A DNA stretch of 64,000 nucleotides from Ampelocalamus luodianensis (taxonomy: Eukaryota; Streptophyta; Magnoliopsida; Poales; Poaceae). The stretch is from assembly GCA_036346255.1 (NCBI GenBank), contig CM070632.1, positions 19,733,408 through 19,797,407 on the forward strand. The letters run 5' to 3'. The notes beneath the pieces were generated by a model, which was not told the origin of the DNA, did no database searches, and saw only the letters and a program-made list of their open reading frames with translations. Made by a program: the position numbers and the translations under genes. Positions 12,501 through 24,898 of the stretch are shown here, one piece after another. The stretch's first letter is position 1; each line of letters starts with the position of its first letter.

Positions 12501-14305
12501 CAAATTAGGTTTTTCCAGTTTCTATGTCTAGGTATATTAGTATTTTACCTTGGGTATAAATTTCGTCACATTTGGATAATTTTTGCTTGCTCTTTCGTTT
12601 AAGTGTTGCTCGTCTTATTGGTTGTTTTCGCTCTTTCGCTTAGGCTTCGACATTTGCGGTAACCCCGAGAACGACCCTCCGCAACAAATTGAGCAACAGC
12701 AAGCAGGCAAGCAGTTTGATCATTTCCCATTGATCCCATTACTTTTAAAAGTCTAATATTTTGTTTAACTTCTATGTATGCAATGCTAATTTGTTGTTAA
12801 ATTGATTAGTTAATCCTCTAGTTGCATAATCTGTAGGTAAATGATTATCCTCTACTACCTGAGCCTAGGTTATTTGCTGTGATTAGAGTTCGTTGGATGA
12901 GCTCTTGTCACTTAGTAGATTTCGAATAAATATTGCTTAGTCATGCCTAGTATCGGTAGTATTGGGCGATCATCGACTTAGTCGATGATCTTGATCACAC
13001 AACTACTTATACTACTCCATTATGTCCAACCCTTGTGTTTTATTGATTTACAAATCAAAAGCGAAAACAAAACTATATCTTGACTTGGGCACAATGGTAT
13101 GTTGATGTGATCTGTTGGGTGTGTTGAATGGTGCCTAAGTCCCCAAGGACCGAGTTACTTGTGTCACTAAGCCAGCGCTTATTGCGTGCTAACCACGAGG
13201 GGATATGGAACCTCTCTTGACTAAGTACTTTGGGAGGTGTTAATTATGAGTGGTTGGTGGGTGTGTTCTTGTGTGTGTGTGTGGTGTTGGAGGGGAGCAT
13301 TAGCAGCCGGTTAGGTGTCTAATGTGTCCTTCTCCGTGGGTTGCGGCTCTTAATTAGCATCGTCCATTGGAAAGCGTCTTGTTAGACTTAGCCATGCCCG
13401 CATACCAAAGGAAGTGTGCTAACCGTGGTGGTGGAAAGGCGGTCTATCGTGTGGGTACATTGGTACACCCTCGCAGGTTAAAACTATTCGAATAGCCTCG
13501 TCCTAGGTTATGGACATGCTTGGTAAGGTCGCAAGAACTAGACTACAACCTTTTAAAAAAACTTAAACTTGACACGGTGGTATGAAGGGGTACTTCATGC
13601 TATTGTTGTGGTGACTATGGGTTAGTCACTTCTAGGTTGGTGTTGTCATCTATCTATTGTTACAATTGTCTCTCTTTATTTGAACAATAAAAGTTAATTG
13701 CAAACTTGCTTTGAATCTATTACCTTATTGCAAATAGAAACTTGCTTTATCTTTGAAAACAAGTCCAGAGCCTCATCCACTTAAATAAAGCTTGCATGTA
13801 GTTAATTATAGTTCATTATCTCACACGTCAGTCTTGCGAGTACAAAACAAGTTTTGTACTCATCTGCTTGCTTAATATTAATTGTTGCAGAGGAAGAAGG
13901 TGAGCCCCAAGGGCCTCACTTTTGTGAGTCGTGTTCTGTGCTGCTTGGGACGATTAGCTTGGCGGTCCAGTTGGTTGCCTTGTGGGTAAAGGCACACCGA
14001 TTGGCTTTTGTTTATCGCCATCTTATGGCCATTTTTCTTCCGCTGTGTATTTACTTATTTGTATGACTTTTGGCCGGTCGGTCTCTCTTTTGTAATAACT
14101 CTCTTTATATTATCTATGTCTTTCAGTTGTTGCTTTTGCTTCGGCTCTATGTGTATGAATGGAATTGATGCATGATTTTGTAACGGGTGTGTATATCTGC
14201 AATTCAGGAAGTATACATATCTCGAGGCTTGGTTTATTTGATTTGTACTGTTAGGACCAAGTGGATGGTTAAACAGTACAAGCCGAATAAACCGGGGTCC
14301 TCACA
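9533..14305 (+). repeat. 3' LTR of element A
   Basis: Begins tgtaacatcccc at 9533 and ends tcctcaca at 14305 (about 4773 bp), matching 1-4337. The palindrome ctattcgaatag is at 13484-13495. A short tacttaag sequence near 10610 could be the core promoter, but I am not sure. The bases after it (tggat, 14306-14310) should be one half of the target duplication. The other half lies outside the window. Confidence 0.93.
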
Positions 14306-14670
14306 TGGATCCTAGCAAACGAGTTCACATCCCTAGCGCGTGCGCGCATCGGAAAGTGATCATATGGGGGCTGGGCTAACTCCGTCAGGTCGTAGCGAAG
14401 ACGACTCATGGCCACCAAAGCCACTTCTTGTAACGCCATGGCCTCAGAAGTACCGCGCTCCTGGAAGCGGTAAGGTATGCTCCCCGTGACTTGTCTAGCA
14501 ACGATATCTATCACTGCCATAAATTCCTCCATTCACGGTCCTCGATCACGGTAGATGGAATAAGTGGGCTGATATGTGAAGTTCGCCCTCCACATCATGT
14601 CTCGTAGCAACGCCGGGTATCCATCCACTCCTTCAGCTTGAGTTTCCCGGACAAGGTACTGAGGGTTCAT
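14306..14670 (-). pseudogene. Pre-gag accessory ORF of element C, truncated
   Basis: Unrecognised function. On the minus strand an ATG at 14670 opens a frame beginning MNPQYLVRETQAEGVDGY. It meets one stop (tga, probably from cga) and continues in the same frame with MEEFMAVIDIVARQVTGSIP, AMALQEVALVAMSRLRYDL and a Pro/Arg-rich end until element A cuts it. Just upstream is ttgccttcttgcctttag, a good plant splice acceptor ending exactly at the ATG, so this may be a second exon. Position between PBS and gag matches the accessory ORF of B (35500-36086), with different sequence. Proteins of this kind occur in grass gypsy elements, but I cannot name a function. Confidence 0.6.
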
Positions 14671-14868
14671 CTAAAGGCAAGAAGGCAAGGTAAGTTAGTT
14701 TCATAAACCAAAATAGGATCAGGAGAGAAAAGATACTAAGATGGATAAGGAATAAAAGATATTCTTAACTTAAACTTCCTGAAAGTAATTTGATAATTTC
14801 AAAATATTTTTACTCTAGAAGGCTTACTAACTCTAACGCCAGTGCTACCTCTAACCTACAGTCAGTAT

Positions 14869-14881
14869 GGCTCTGATACCA
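14869..14881 (-). other. Primer-binding site of C
   Basis: ggctctgatacca on the plus strand is the complement of tggtatcagagcc, four bases from the LTR end. It fixes the minus orientation of C. Confidence 0.88.
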
Positions 14882-14885
14882 ACGC

Positions 14886-17800
14886 TGTGGAGACCCCTGT
14901 AATTATCTCCATAAGACCGGGATTAGACAAGGTCTTAGGGACATAATCACGGGTCTCCGGTAAATGAATTCCAATTTAACTCTATCCAAGTGAGAGGCTT
15001 ACCCGAATACTAGAGCCTCAACGATCATGCGCGCTGCTCCTTTGCGAGCGCTACATGATTGTCGATTCTCCTTTGATTCGAAGCACTACACTTAGTGAGT
15101 TAAATGGGAATTCATCAACAAACAGTATGAATTATATTGGCTCCCAAGATCAACGACCAATATACTCATACCCTCATCCAACGTTGATTACATCCATACA
15201 ACACATACAACAAGAGATTAAAAAGACATACTGCATAATAGTTAAAGTCTACAGCTTATTACATACGGCCGACCGGCCAAATTCAAGTAAAGTACCAAGT
15301 AGCAGCGGAAGTAAATAGATAAAGCAAAAGGCCAACAGTGGTATGCCCATCACCCATCGGCAACTGACTGGGAGTTAAATGATAGCACACTACTCATTAG
15401 TGTCACCCAAGTCAACACTAACGAGATCGTCATACTCATAATCTTCCTCACCTGAAAAGGCCAACGAACATCCGGTGAGTACAAGTGTACTCGCAAGTCT
15501 TACACAAATAAAAATAGTTATGCATAAGGGTCATTCAAAGGATGGCTCATATTGGTTTAGTTTTGCGAAAAAGACGCAACGATTAACATCCTACACATAC
15601 TAGTTTTTCATGTGCCCATTTAAAATCAGATTTGAAGTAGAAGTAAAACATGTAGTAAAGCATTTCAAGAATAAACAATTGAATCATACAAAGACCAAAG
15701 TGGCAGCCCACCTTGATGTACTAAACACATGAACATCCTGTTCATGACGAATACCAAGTTCAACCACAATTTTAATTAAAAGTCTAACAATAGTAACTCC
15801 GAACTCAAGCGGTTGTCCATAACCGTGGACACGGCTATTCGAATAGATTTATACCCTGCGGTGTACTACTTTACCCACACGACTTGATTAGCCCGTAAGC
15901 CTCCAGAGGCCTCGAAATAGCACACTTCCTATGGTATGCCTACTGGGTAAATCAAGATATAGTCATTTTCAGCAAGAAAGCCCTATTGGGCTAAGTCCCC
16001 CTTGTGAGATGGTTCCTTGCCTAGTACAAGCATCTGATAGCACTTGCTAGGGGGCTCACAAGTTATATTGGAAATACCGATGCAATCAAAACCAAAAGAA
16101 TTGGTGCTCCCTTGCACACTATAAAGGATTACATCGGCTCCTCAAAGAACATAGGATTTCACGGTCGCTATGCCCCTTACACCACCAAGGACTTAACACA
16201 ATAAAACCCTCCCCTACTTAACCATACGACTCCCAACCGCGTGCGTGGCAAAGACGAGTGTACTTGAATTAACGACGTTACCAAAGTTCGGTCCTCAATT
16301 GTCCAGACAAGTCCTTCCACTTACCCAATGCTCGTGCACAAAGCACCCTCACTAACCAACACTTGTCCGGACCAAATCTCATTTAAAAATGACAAAATTT
16401 AACTCATAAAACAGCTACAAAGATCTGAAGTAAAAACATAAAGTAAGAGTTGTGTGTATCCCAAAACCGCCGGGTTATTCCCGACGATCGAACTACCGTA
16501 TCTAGACTTGCGTGGCTAAGCAATTCTATAACCCATAATTCACACATCCTGTCTTAAGCATATAGGGGTTGGCATAATTCAAGATTAACCTCAAGCATAG
16601 GACATAACTAAACTATACATCATAAAAATATTGACATAATCAAAATAGCATGCAAGCAATTATCATTGCACTATCTTAACCAAAACTGGGATCAAATATG
16701 ATGCAAAAGAAAGTTCAAATGATGCTTGCCTTGCTGGTACAGAGCTACTCGCTCTCAGTAGCGTAAGTGTCGATATCAATATGCTCGATCTATATAATTA
16801 TAACATCCAATAAATACCGAGAAAACAACTCAAAACTAAAATGCTCAAAAATGCATGATTTTTCTACAGTAGTTAGATCATGATTTTAAATGATTTTTGG
16901 TGAAAGAATTATTTCATTTTGATTTAGTATATGAAAGTTATAATGGTTTGAATTTGATTTCAATAAGCCATCATTATGTAATTTAATTATGAAGTGAAAT
17001 TTTGTAGAACAGTGGCATGAGTACATGGATTACATAGATAAATAGGCAATATTATTATAAGTTAAAACAGTTGATTTTGTCCTTTTGGAGTTTTTATGAT
17101 TTAGTTATTTATTTTCAAAGTTATCAGTCTTTTATAGTGTAACAATAATAGAGTTAAAGATTACATCCTCCCAAATATAGTTTCTGTGATGAGGTAATGT
17201 GGAGACCATTTTTATAATTAAGTTCACTGAAAATGAAAATTATCAAAATTGGTCTCACTGTTTTTGAGCTTCCAATAATTACTCATGCATTTTTGAAGTT
17301 ATCATCATTTTTCTATTGTACAAATAATGGTTTTAATGGATTAATCTCCAATTAATACTCTCTACTACAGAGACAAGTTTGGAACTAATTTTCATATAAA
17401 GGTTATTAACAGTGAAAAATTCCAGAAGTGGTTTCACTCAGTTTGGAGTTAAAATGATTTAGTTATGGATTTTAGAAGTTATATATATTTTTCAAGATGC
17501 GATAAATGGTTTTCGAATTTTATAATTCATTTGCTACTTTCTCACCGAAGGCCAGCTTGCGCTAGCAATCACCGACTAGCGGCCCGATGAATAGCGCACT
17601 TTCTTTTAACTTAGGCTTTTTAATTTGAGCGACGACATGGGTCCCATCGCACGCACGGTCCACGGACTTGGCCCACGGGCGCACGCGCTTGGTGCACGGG
17701 GCTTATGGCTCAGGCCCACACGTCAGTGACTCCCGCACTCCATTTAATCCTACGGGTTTTCTGTGCAAGGGCCCACGCGTAAGTGACACACCAAGGCGGC

Positions 17801-19596
17801 TAAGACAAACATTTAAGGCTAATGATTGGCAGTTAGGTGATAAACGCCGCTCATGCACTGTCGCGCACGGCACGGCAATCGCGTTGCCGCCCGCTTGCCC
17901 GGCGGCTCGCCGGCGCTACGCGCCACGGCGGAGCCTGCCAGTGGTCGCGTTAGCTTGGCAATAGCGTGGCGCAGCTAGGGGAGGTGGTCACAGAGCTGGG
18001 GGTGGTCTGTGCCGGCGGCTAGTCGGAGACGAGCGGCGGCGGGTTATACGGCAAAAGGGCATGCAGCTAAACCGAGCTCCTCAGTACAACCTGGCGATGG
18101 CTTAAGCTACCTAAAGGTTCAGGGAGGTCACATGGAGCTGTGGGAAGCTTGGGGGAGTCGGAGGTTGACTGGAGCTGTGCCGGAGCCGGAGAAGACAATG
18201 ACGGCCAACTCGGTTTCACGGGGACAGGAGGTTCTGAGCAAAACAACCAAGAGAGGATGATCAGAATAGATTATAGACCACACTAGGATGCTACTTGAGT
18301 GAGGAGTCAGCAAAAGGACTTACCAAATCAACGTGGGAGTTGAAAGGTTCCCTTTAGGCCAAAAGTGAAGAGATCTCCAAATCCTAAGGTTGCTGTCGTG
18401 ACATTTCCAAAATTAGTTGAGGGGAAAACCTAATCATACCAAAAGACACCTAGTGACGCGCAAGGTTTAGTTTAATACCTCCTCGAGACAAGGTGAGCAC
18501 AAAGATGTCTTTCGGGGGCGCGCTCTAGAGCTCCCGGATGGCATGATGGTGGTCCAAGTGCTACAAGCAATGAGAGCAGCTTGCATTAGCAAAAATGGAA
18601 ACGGCATGCAAGGGAGGAGCCGAGGGTACCGGAGTTGGGAAGCTTACGAGAGAAATGAGCTCAGCGGGCTTCCTCCCCTCACAACCGAGGAGAAGTGAGG
18701 GAGAATGGAGGGCTTAGGGGTGTTATGCGGCGATGACGGCAATGGAGGCGGCTCAAGAGGAGGTGGTTCCGAGTGGCCAACGGATGCGGCGGATTGACGG
18801 CGTCGACGGAGCACCACAGAGCGTCGCGGCCGCGTGGCACTGGATGCCTGAGGGCGCCAGCGGGAGGTCAGGGACGGAGCTGACAGGTGGGCCTGGGCGG
18901 TCAGTGATACAAGGGCGCGGCGCGGAGCGTAGCAAAGTGGTTTGATCAGCACCGTTGGATTGCGAATGGATGGGCGAGATGAGTGGGGCATTCGGACAGT
19001 CGACGGGTGACGAGATCGGACCGTTGATCTTCGATCCGACGGACGCATGTCTCGGTGCGATTAAGTGGCGCGGTCGAGTCAAGCCGCCCGGTCGGACCGA
19101 GTCGACTACGAGTCCGAGCCTAGGAACGATGCAGTTTGACTGATTCTAATTTATTTGATTCTAGTTTGACTAAGGCTTTATAAATAGAAATAACTTTCAT
19201 AAAATCATGAAATAATTTGTGGGGGTTCCTGGGACGATATAGTTCCCATAAAAATTATGAAACCCCACTGTTCATAAAATATTTGGTGATATTTAAATTC
19301 AAACATGTTGTATGTCTATGAATGTTGTTTGAATTTTAATGAGGTTCAAACTAGTCCCAAAAATTTTGGAAAAATTATATTAATTCCTGATAATTAATTT
19401 AGTATTTGAATAAATTGGTTCCAGATGATGATCAAAACCTTTTATTACTGATTTGAATTGAAATTCAAACTTCGAAGGGTATGTTCATGTTTTTAACAGA
19501 TTTTCCAAGTGCAATATATTATGAAATGATTTGAATTTGAAAATGCATGTTAGTGAAATACATATTAATCCAATTTAATTAGTTGGGGCTGTGACA
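14886..19596 (-). repeat. 5' LTR of element C
   Basis: On the minus strand it starts TGTCACAGCCCC (plus end 19596) and ends ggggtctccaca at 14886, next to the PBS; 4711 bp. It carries the palindrome ctattcgaatag at 15835-15846 next to cgtggacacgg, and an AT-rich section 16800-17560. A GC-rich section (17560-19140) holds several short open frames that look like chance. gagcc (19597-19601) follows as the expected target duplication. Confidence 0.85.
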
Positions 19597-20586
19597 GAGC
19601 CTATTTCGACCAAGTCGCTAAGGACCTCCCTCTGACCCTTTGGACCTCCTCAACCCGTTTAGCTTGGTTCGACCAGCTCGTTGGACCTCCTTCCTTCATC
19701 TCTTTAGGACCTCCCTTTTTAGTCTAGTTTGCGTTGTTTTTGTTTGAGCTGTTTGATTCATATTTCCTTTAGATATTATTTGGTCTTTGTTTGATCTTGC
19801 TTTGTTCTAATGTGTAGACTTCGACAATTCTGAGGAGCCCGAGTTCATGGAAGCCATAGACCCTCAAGCTTTCGATCAAGGCAAGTCATACCCTTGATCA
19901 TATTGGACCTAGTATTTCAAATTGCGTACCTCTGTTTCAAATTATTACTGCATGCATATTTCAATTTAAGTAATTTATTTCCCTGCTTTAAACTGATAGT
20001 TATACCTATTGCCTTTGTACATCCAAACTTGAACATCCTCTGGACTACCTTTGATGCCTTAGTAAAAGCTAGTTGATATATTACTATGAACTAGACCTGG
20101 TTGCAAAACTCTCTGCTTAGCCAAAGCTTAGCTCAAAAATACTTGATTTGGGGATGTTGGCCAAAAGCTCAAACTTGTTTCAAATTGTTGCCATGGTATG
20201 GTCAATGCCATGGGGCTCTTTCTGAAATGTTTTAACTATGGTAAATTAAATGAAAACTGTTTTGGACGTGGGCGAACTGGTTGTCTGGATGGGTGCATGT
20301 CCATGCACAGGATCGATCCATTTCTATGGTCGATGCCCAGGGTTCTGTTGGTTGTCGCCCAGGTCAGTTAAGGACCAGTCTTCAAGTGTATTTTGCAATG
20401 CCTTCTCGTACTACCATATGTCTTATATGGGCAAGACCTCGCTGATTAATTTGCAATGTCTCACCGTGGTTGTCCCGTCCGGTTGCGTGGGTGGTCCTTC
20501 CTGACCTTCTTCTTTACATTCTCATATGGCATAAGAGGGGGCCTAAACCCTGCGGGTGGTTAGCCCAATGGGGGTGAAACCTTTGC

Positions 20587-20598
20587 GGGGGGGGGGGG
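20587..20598. repeat. G homopolymer (12 G)
   Basis: Run of twelve G inside LTR D. Length is unreliable in most read types. Confidence 0.9.
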
Positions 20599-21344
20599 AC
20601 TGCGGTGGGACGACACATTGTAAAGGCTTTGTGATAACCTCTTAGTCGCACACCTTTGGAAGTGTATGAGCGGATAGTGTAATTGGTTATCTCTTGTGGG
20701 TAAAGCTGTACAACCTCCGCAGAGTATAAAACTATTCAAATAGCCGTGTCCACGGTCAAGGAAATATTGGCAAAGCTGCTCAAAGTTAGATTTTGGTTTT
20801 GTTTTCCAAAAACTTGCTTATTTGTTTTGGATCTCTATCCAAAATGGGTTTTGGGAGGTTAGCCTGGTGTTAGGAGGTATCCTACACCGTTCTTATTCTT
20901 GTTATCAATCAATCAAAACTGTGTTAGAAAATAAATTTTATGTATGGTTTAGACTACTTTGGAACTTAGTACAAATATTTGGAAAGAAACTTGGCTTTAT
21001 ACAAATCAGCTCTATAAACCTCCTATTGTAAGCCCTGCATGCATTAATCTATTATTTGACGGGTGTGACTTACGAGTACAGTTGTTGTGCTCACTCTTGC
21101 TTTGTTGCAAAGCAGGTGAGGAGATCTACGTTGAGGACCAAGAGGTCCTAGACGACTAGGCTATGCCCTCCAGCCGATTGCTAGTGGTATATCGGGTGGA
21201 CTTGACTTTTTGCCTCCGCTGTGTATTTTACTTTTGCCGACTTGTAAGCCGTCCTTGTAATTAACTCTTTTGTTGTTAATAAAGTTTGCATGATGGTTGT
21301 TACCACTGTTGTTCACTATGTGAGCTAGCCGTTGATCCATGGGA

Positions 21345-21349
21345 CTAGT
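21345..21349. repeat. Target-site duplication of B, left (CTAGT)
   Basis: CTAGT lies directly before the B LTR and is repeated directly after it at 47536-47540. Confidence 0.93.
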
Positions 21350-23253
21350 TGTCGGGACCCAAAATTACGATTCTGGAACCCTTTGTGTATACTGCACTAG
21401 TCCAGGATCACGCTAGTGCACACAGTGTTAACGTAGGTAAATATCGATTCACACAAGCGATAAATAAAGTAAACGATTAGTTTGAATAACAAATAAGGGT
21501 TTTGACCTTATGGTCGAGTTTACACTTATTAAGCCACGCAGGGCTAACAAAGAATAAAGCAGCAACGGAACGGAAATAACTCCAGCGTAGATCCCACCAA
21601 TTCACCACAGGTAACCAACTGGGATCCAGACCTTACGATCAACACCCTTCGGCGAACTCTTCCTGGAAAGCAGGCGTAGTCTCCTCCTCTTCTGTAGGTT
21701 TGGGCGCAAGTTTTACAACAAGCGTGAGTACACAACCGTACTCGCAGATCATACCGCAGAATGCAATTTATAGATGCAGGCTTATTCCAAAGAAAAGGTT
21801 TCTGTGGTTCTTTTGCAAAGCAACATTTGCAATTGAATACAATCATAGATTGAAATGCAGTTCAAAACAATTAGACAGTATTAATTTAACAGTTGTTTCC
21901 ACAAAGACACAAAGCTAAACAGATTATTTCACATAGCCATATGATTGAGGTCACACAGCTCCCATCCCAACATTTTATGAAAACTACCCCTCGTGTGAAA
22001 TCCCCGAGCATGTCCATGACCGCGGACGCGGCTATTCGAATAGATTGTTTAACACTCTGCAGAGGTTGTACACTTTACCCACAAGATACAACTAGTGTAG
22101 CAAGCACTAATCATAACAAAACGGTTCAGAAACTTCATCTCAACATTGACACTCCCGATGTGCTTACAAACCGTGCAACCCCAACGGCGCTTTGGCATAA
22201 CACACACCGCCGACGGGAAGCGGCGAACCGTCCCGCGATGCAACCACTAAGTAGTCACACCTCCACCCTGTCACACAGCCTAACCTATCCACCTGAACAT
22301 CAATGCCGAGAATCCATAACTTACTAAGTTAGGCTCGTCCTATACTGCATGTGGTCGCATGAAGGCTCGGCTCAATGGCGCACAAAGTTAAGTCCTTAAT
22401 TGACCAAGGCAAGACTTCCATGTTCTAACTAAGTCACAAAGATTATCATTCCCATCACAAAACCCACCATATCACACAGCTTCCATGACTTGCCTCAGTC
22501 TAAATCCTTTACCACCCAGTTGGTTTTAGTGCAACACATGCCATCACGAAGTAATAACACATAGCACACAGTTTTACACGAAGTTCCATAGTCACTTAGT
22601 CATATTAACAATTGCAACTTACATGAGATGTGAGACTCGTAGCATGGCTAAGCAATTGTACTCGCATCTAACCAACCCACGTTGGTGCTATAATAATACC
22701 AACTAATAAACCAATCTAGGGTGACAAGAAATTATGACATACAAGGCCAAGGGGTGATAACAAATTGGATAATAACGATGCCCAAAGCATTTAAATAAAT
22801 AATGAAAGTAGAATGCAATAATTTAACATAAAGTAATTTGAAGACTGGGTTCAAGATGATGAAAGGTATGACTTGCCTTGGAAAAGGTCTATGTACTGGT
22901 CTTGATCTTGGGGTGCTCCTTCTTCAACGAAATTCTCTGACGAATCGACGTCTACTCGCAAACGAACAAAAACAAACAAAACAAATAAATAACAGAGGCA
23001 AAACAAGCTCCAAAAATTAAATAAAAATCTCAGATAAATAGAGCTCGAATTTAGATAAATTTAGAAATTTGAATGGGCTCAATCGGAGTTAGGATGCAAA
23101 AGTTATGGGCTTTGGAAGATTGAAAATCTAAAAGAAACCCTAATTTGGATTTTCTGGATTTTCCCGAATTATTTCTCCAAAGAAAAATCGGATTATTGCG
23201 CAATGATGATGTCAGCAAAGAATTTCAGAATTAAAAGAAATCAGAAAAAGGTT

Positions 23254-23278
23254 CTGACATGTGGGACCCACATGTCAG
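23254..23278. other. 25-bp palindrome in B LTR
   Basis: Arms ctgacatgtggg and cccacatgtcag around a single base. Also present at 46175-46199 and 27894-27918, and a known kind of motif in grass repeats. Confidence 0.9.
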
Positions 23279-23868
23279 TGAGATGGCTCACGGTGGACTG
23301 AGTCCACACCGGATTGGATCTGGGGTGGTGCGGTTAGGTGGCACGTTCGCGCACGTGGATGCTGACACAGTGATGACTCAGCGACACGCGGCGAAAAGGG
23401 ATGACACGGCGCCAAGGTGGCACCCGACGTGGACGGACACGTCAACAAGTGACATCACTTTTCCGGGGAACCTACTGGTTCCGACGACAACGACGCACGG
23501 CGGTGTCTCGGCGGCGGCGGGTGTGCTCAACAGCTGGAGCGGGTTATTGCGAGCCTCTTGGTATCGGGCTTGGCTTGGAAGGACGTCTGAGGTCGCCGGA
23601 ATTGACGTCGGATCGGAGGGAGACGATCGGCTATTGTCGGGACTGCCCACCAGCGATGCTCCACGCCAATGAAGGGGTGCAAGAGGTTGATCTTGCGACG
23701 AGGAAGCCGGTGGTGTACTCCCCGGGGGCAAGGTGTCACCGGCGGCGGAGAATTTCACAGATTGATCGTCGGCTCTGGAAACCCTAAACTTCGAATTGCG
23801 CCGCCACGAGAGCTTTGGGTGGAGAACGGGATGGGGTTTTGGGGTGAGAGACTGGCGGCTTCGGGTGC

Positions 23869-23876
23869 TATTTATA
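23869..23876 (-). promoter_or_regulatory. TATA box of B 3' LTR
   Basis: Minus strand reads cccctataaatagcacc, a canonical plant TATA box; the sister LTR has it at 46794-46801. It would mark the U3/R border about 30 bp upstream of transcription start. Confidence 0.8.
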
Positions 23877-24597
23877 GGGGCTTGGGTGCCCGGGATAGGA
23901 AACCCCCAAATTGAGTCCGTTTCAGTCACGAACGAGTCCGGAGATTAGATAAGGTACGAGTTCTGATTTTGTGAGATTTGGATGCGGGAAGATAGGGGAT
24001 AGAGTTTGGCACGATTTTAGAAGGGCTTCCAACGGAAAAACGCATTGTCGGACAGAGGTCCGAGGGGCTTCAATGGCGGGCGGAGCCGACTCGTACGCGG
24101 AGAAGAAAGCGAGACGAAGACGACGACCTCGGTGGGACCACCTGGCAGCGGGTGGAGGCGAGGCGCGTTCGGCGATTTGATCCGAGCGCCCAATCCTTGA
24201 TCGGACGACGGGGATGGATGGGCTGGCGAGTCACGCGGAGCTGGGCTGCAAGCGGGCCGCGCGCGTGGGAAGAAGGGATTGGGCCCGAGAGATTCGGCCC
24301 GAGAGGATTTTCTAAGATTTTAATAGCTTTTCCTTTTTAGAAAATACCAGAAATTCAATTAAGCAATAGAAAATAGCAAATGAACTCAGAAAAATTCTAG
24401 AAAATATATCTGAGCACATAGAACCCAAATAAAATAGTTTTGGCTAATGTTCATGTTGGGATTATTCACATTAAATATATTTGATTGGAAAGTCCAATAT
24501 TAAGCTTTTGAATTTAAATTCAAATAAATCCCAATGGTGAATTTTCTCCCTACTAACTATTAATAGATTTTTAAGCTCAGAAAATTGGGATGTTACA

Positions 24598-24635
24598 AAC
24601 CTCCCCCCCTTAAAGGAATCTCGACCCCGAGATTC
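24598..24635 (-). other. Polypurine tract and hairpin of B
   Basis: On the minus strand a hairpin gaatctcg-gggt-cgagattc (24616-24635) precedes cctttaaggggggga, which abuts the LTR. Same layout as 9496-9531 in element A. Confidence 0.85.
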
Positions 24636-24898
24636 AGGTTAGCTAGAGAAAAGGCTAGGAAACTCGGCTTTGGCTCTTCTTCACGCTCCCACGTTGCTTC
24701 TCCTTCGAGTGGTTGCTCCACCGACCGTGCAAAACGAACAGTCTTGCTTCGGGTGAGGCGCTCTGCGACATCCAAAATCTTGACTGGTTGCTCCTTGTAT
24801 GTAAGATCCTCCTTCAAGTCAATTGATTCTAGCGGGGCTTGCTCTTTTGGCACACGAAGGCACTTCTTCAGCTGCGAGACATGAAAGACATCATGCAC
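24636..24898 (-). pseudogene. pol: Integrase C-terminus and degraded chromodomain of B
   Basis: Minus frame reads MHDVFHVSQLKKCLRVP, then ILDVAERLTRSKTVRF, then a scrambled stretch, then GEATWEREEE. Compared with element A the middle of the chromodomain-like block is out of frame for about a dozen codons and then returns, which points to two compensating small indels. The frame matches the upstream integrase, separated by a stop at about 24902-24904. Confidence 0.75.

Larger units (their letters stand above)
1..14305 (+). mobile_element. Element A: Ty3/gypsy chromovirus, 5' end outside window
   Basis: Seen: a direct repeat joins 1-4337 with 9903-14305 and flanks a gag-pol region in the order gag, protease, reverse transcriptase, RNase H, integrase, chromodomain-like tail. 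That order defines Ty3/gypsy. The long LTRs and the C-terminal chromodomain-like segment suggest a chromovirus near the Tekay/Del lineage (inference from family knowledge). A primer-binding site follows the 5' LTR and a polypurine tract precedes the 3' LTR. The element is inserted in the internal region of element C, so the rest of C should lie left of the window. Nonsense codons and frameshifts make the copy defective as written. Confidence 0.93.
14306..19596 (-). mobile_element. Element C: LTR retrotransposon, 5' part only
   Basis: Read on the minus strand: a 4.7-kb LTR, a full primer-binding site, a leader and the start of an accessory reading frame cut off by element A. Gag and pol should lie left of the window. 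The superfamily is inferred as Ty3/gypsy from the LTR type, the PBS and the B-like arrangement. Confidence 0.82.
19597..21349 (+). repeat. LTR D, left part (interrupted by B)
   Basis: Plus-strand LTR-like sequence sharing blocks with B-family LTRs in the same order: caaggcaagtcatac near 19880, cagagtataaaactattcaaatag at 20719-20743, and the gatccatgggactagt end block. Its start is lost under element C and it resumes at 47536 after B. Repeated ggacctcc motifs occur at 19619-19715. No primer-binding site follows its far end, so it is either a solo LTR or a 3' LTR. Confidence 0.7.
21350..24597 (-). repeat. 3' LTR of element B
   Basis: Starts tgtcgggaccc at 21350 and ends gggatgttaca at 24597 on the plus strand (3248 bp), so the minus strand opens TGTAACATCCC. 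The palindrome ctattcgaatag lies at 22032-22043. Open frames near 23260-24180 lie in the GC-rich part and vary between LTR copies. Confidence 0.93.

Noticed and set aside
17668..19143. Cluster of short frames that could pass for a small gene
   Set aside because: All lie inside the GC-rich third of LTR C, with no domain and no consistent strand.
19597..21349. LTR D as a full element with its own gag-pol
   Set aside because: No PBS follows its end at 47773 and no internal coding with matching orientation is present in the window.
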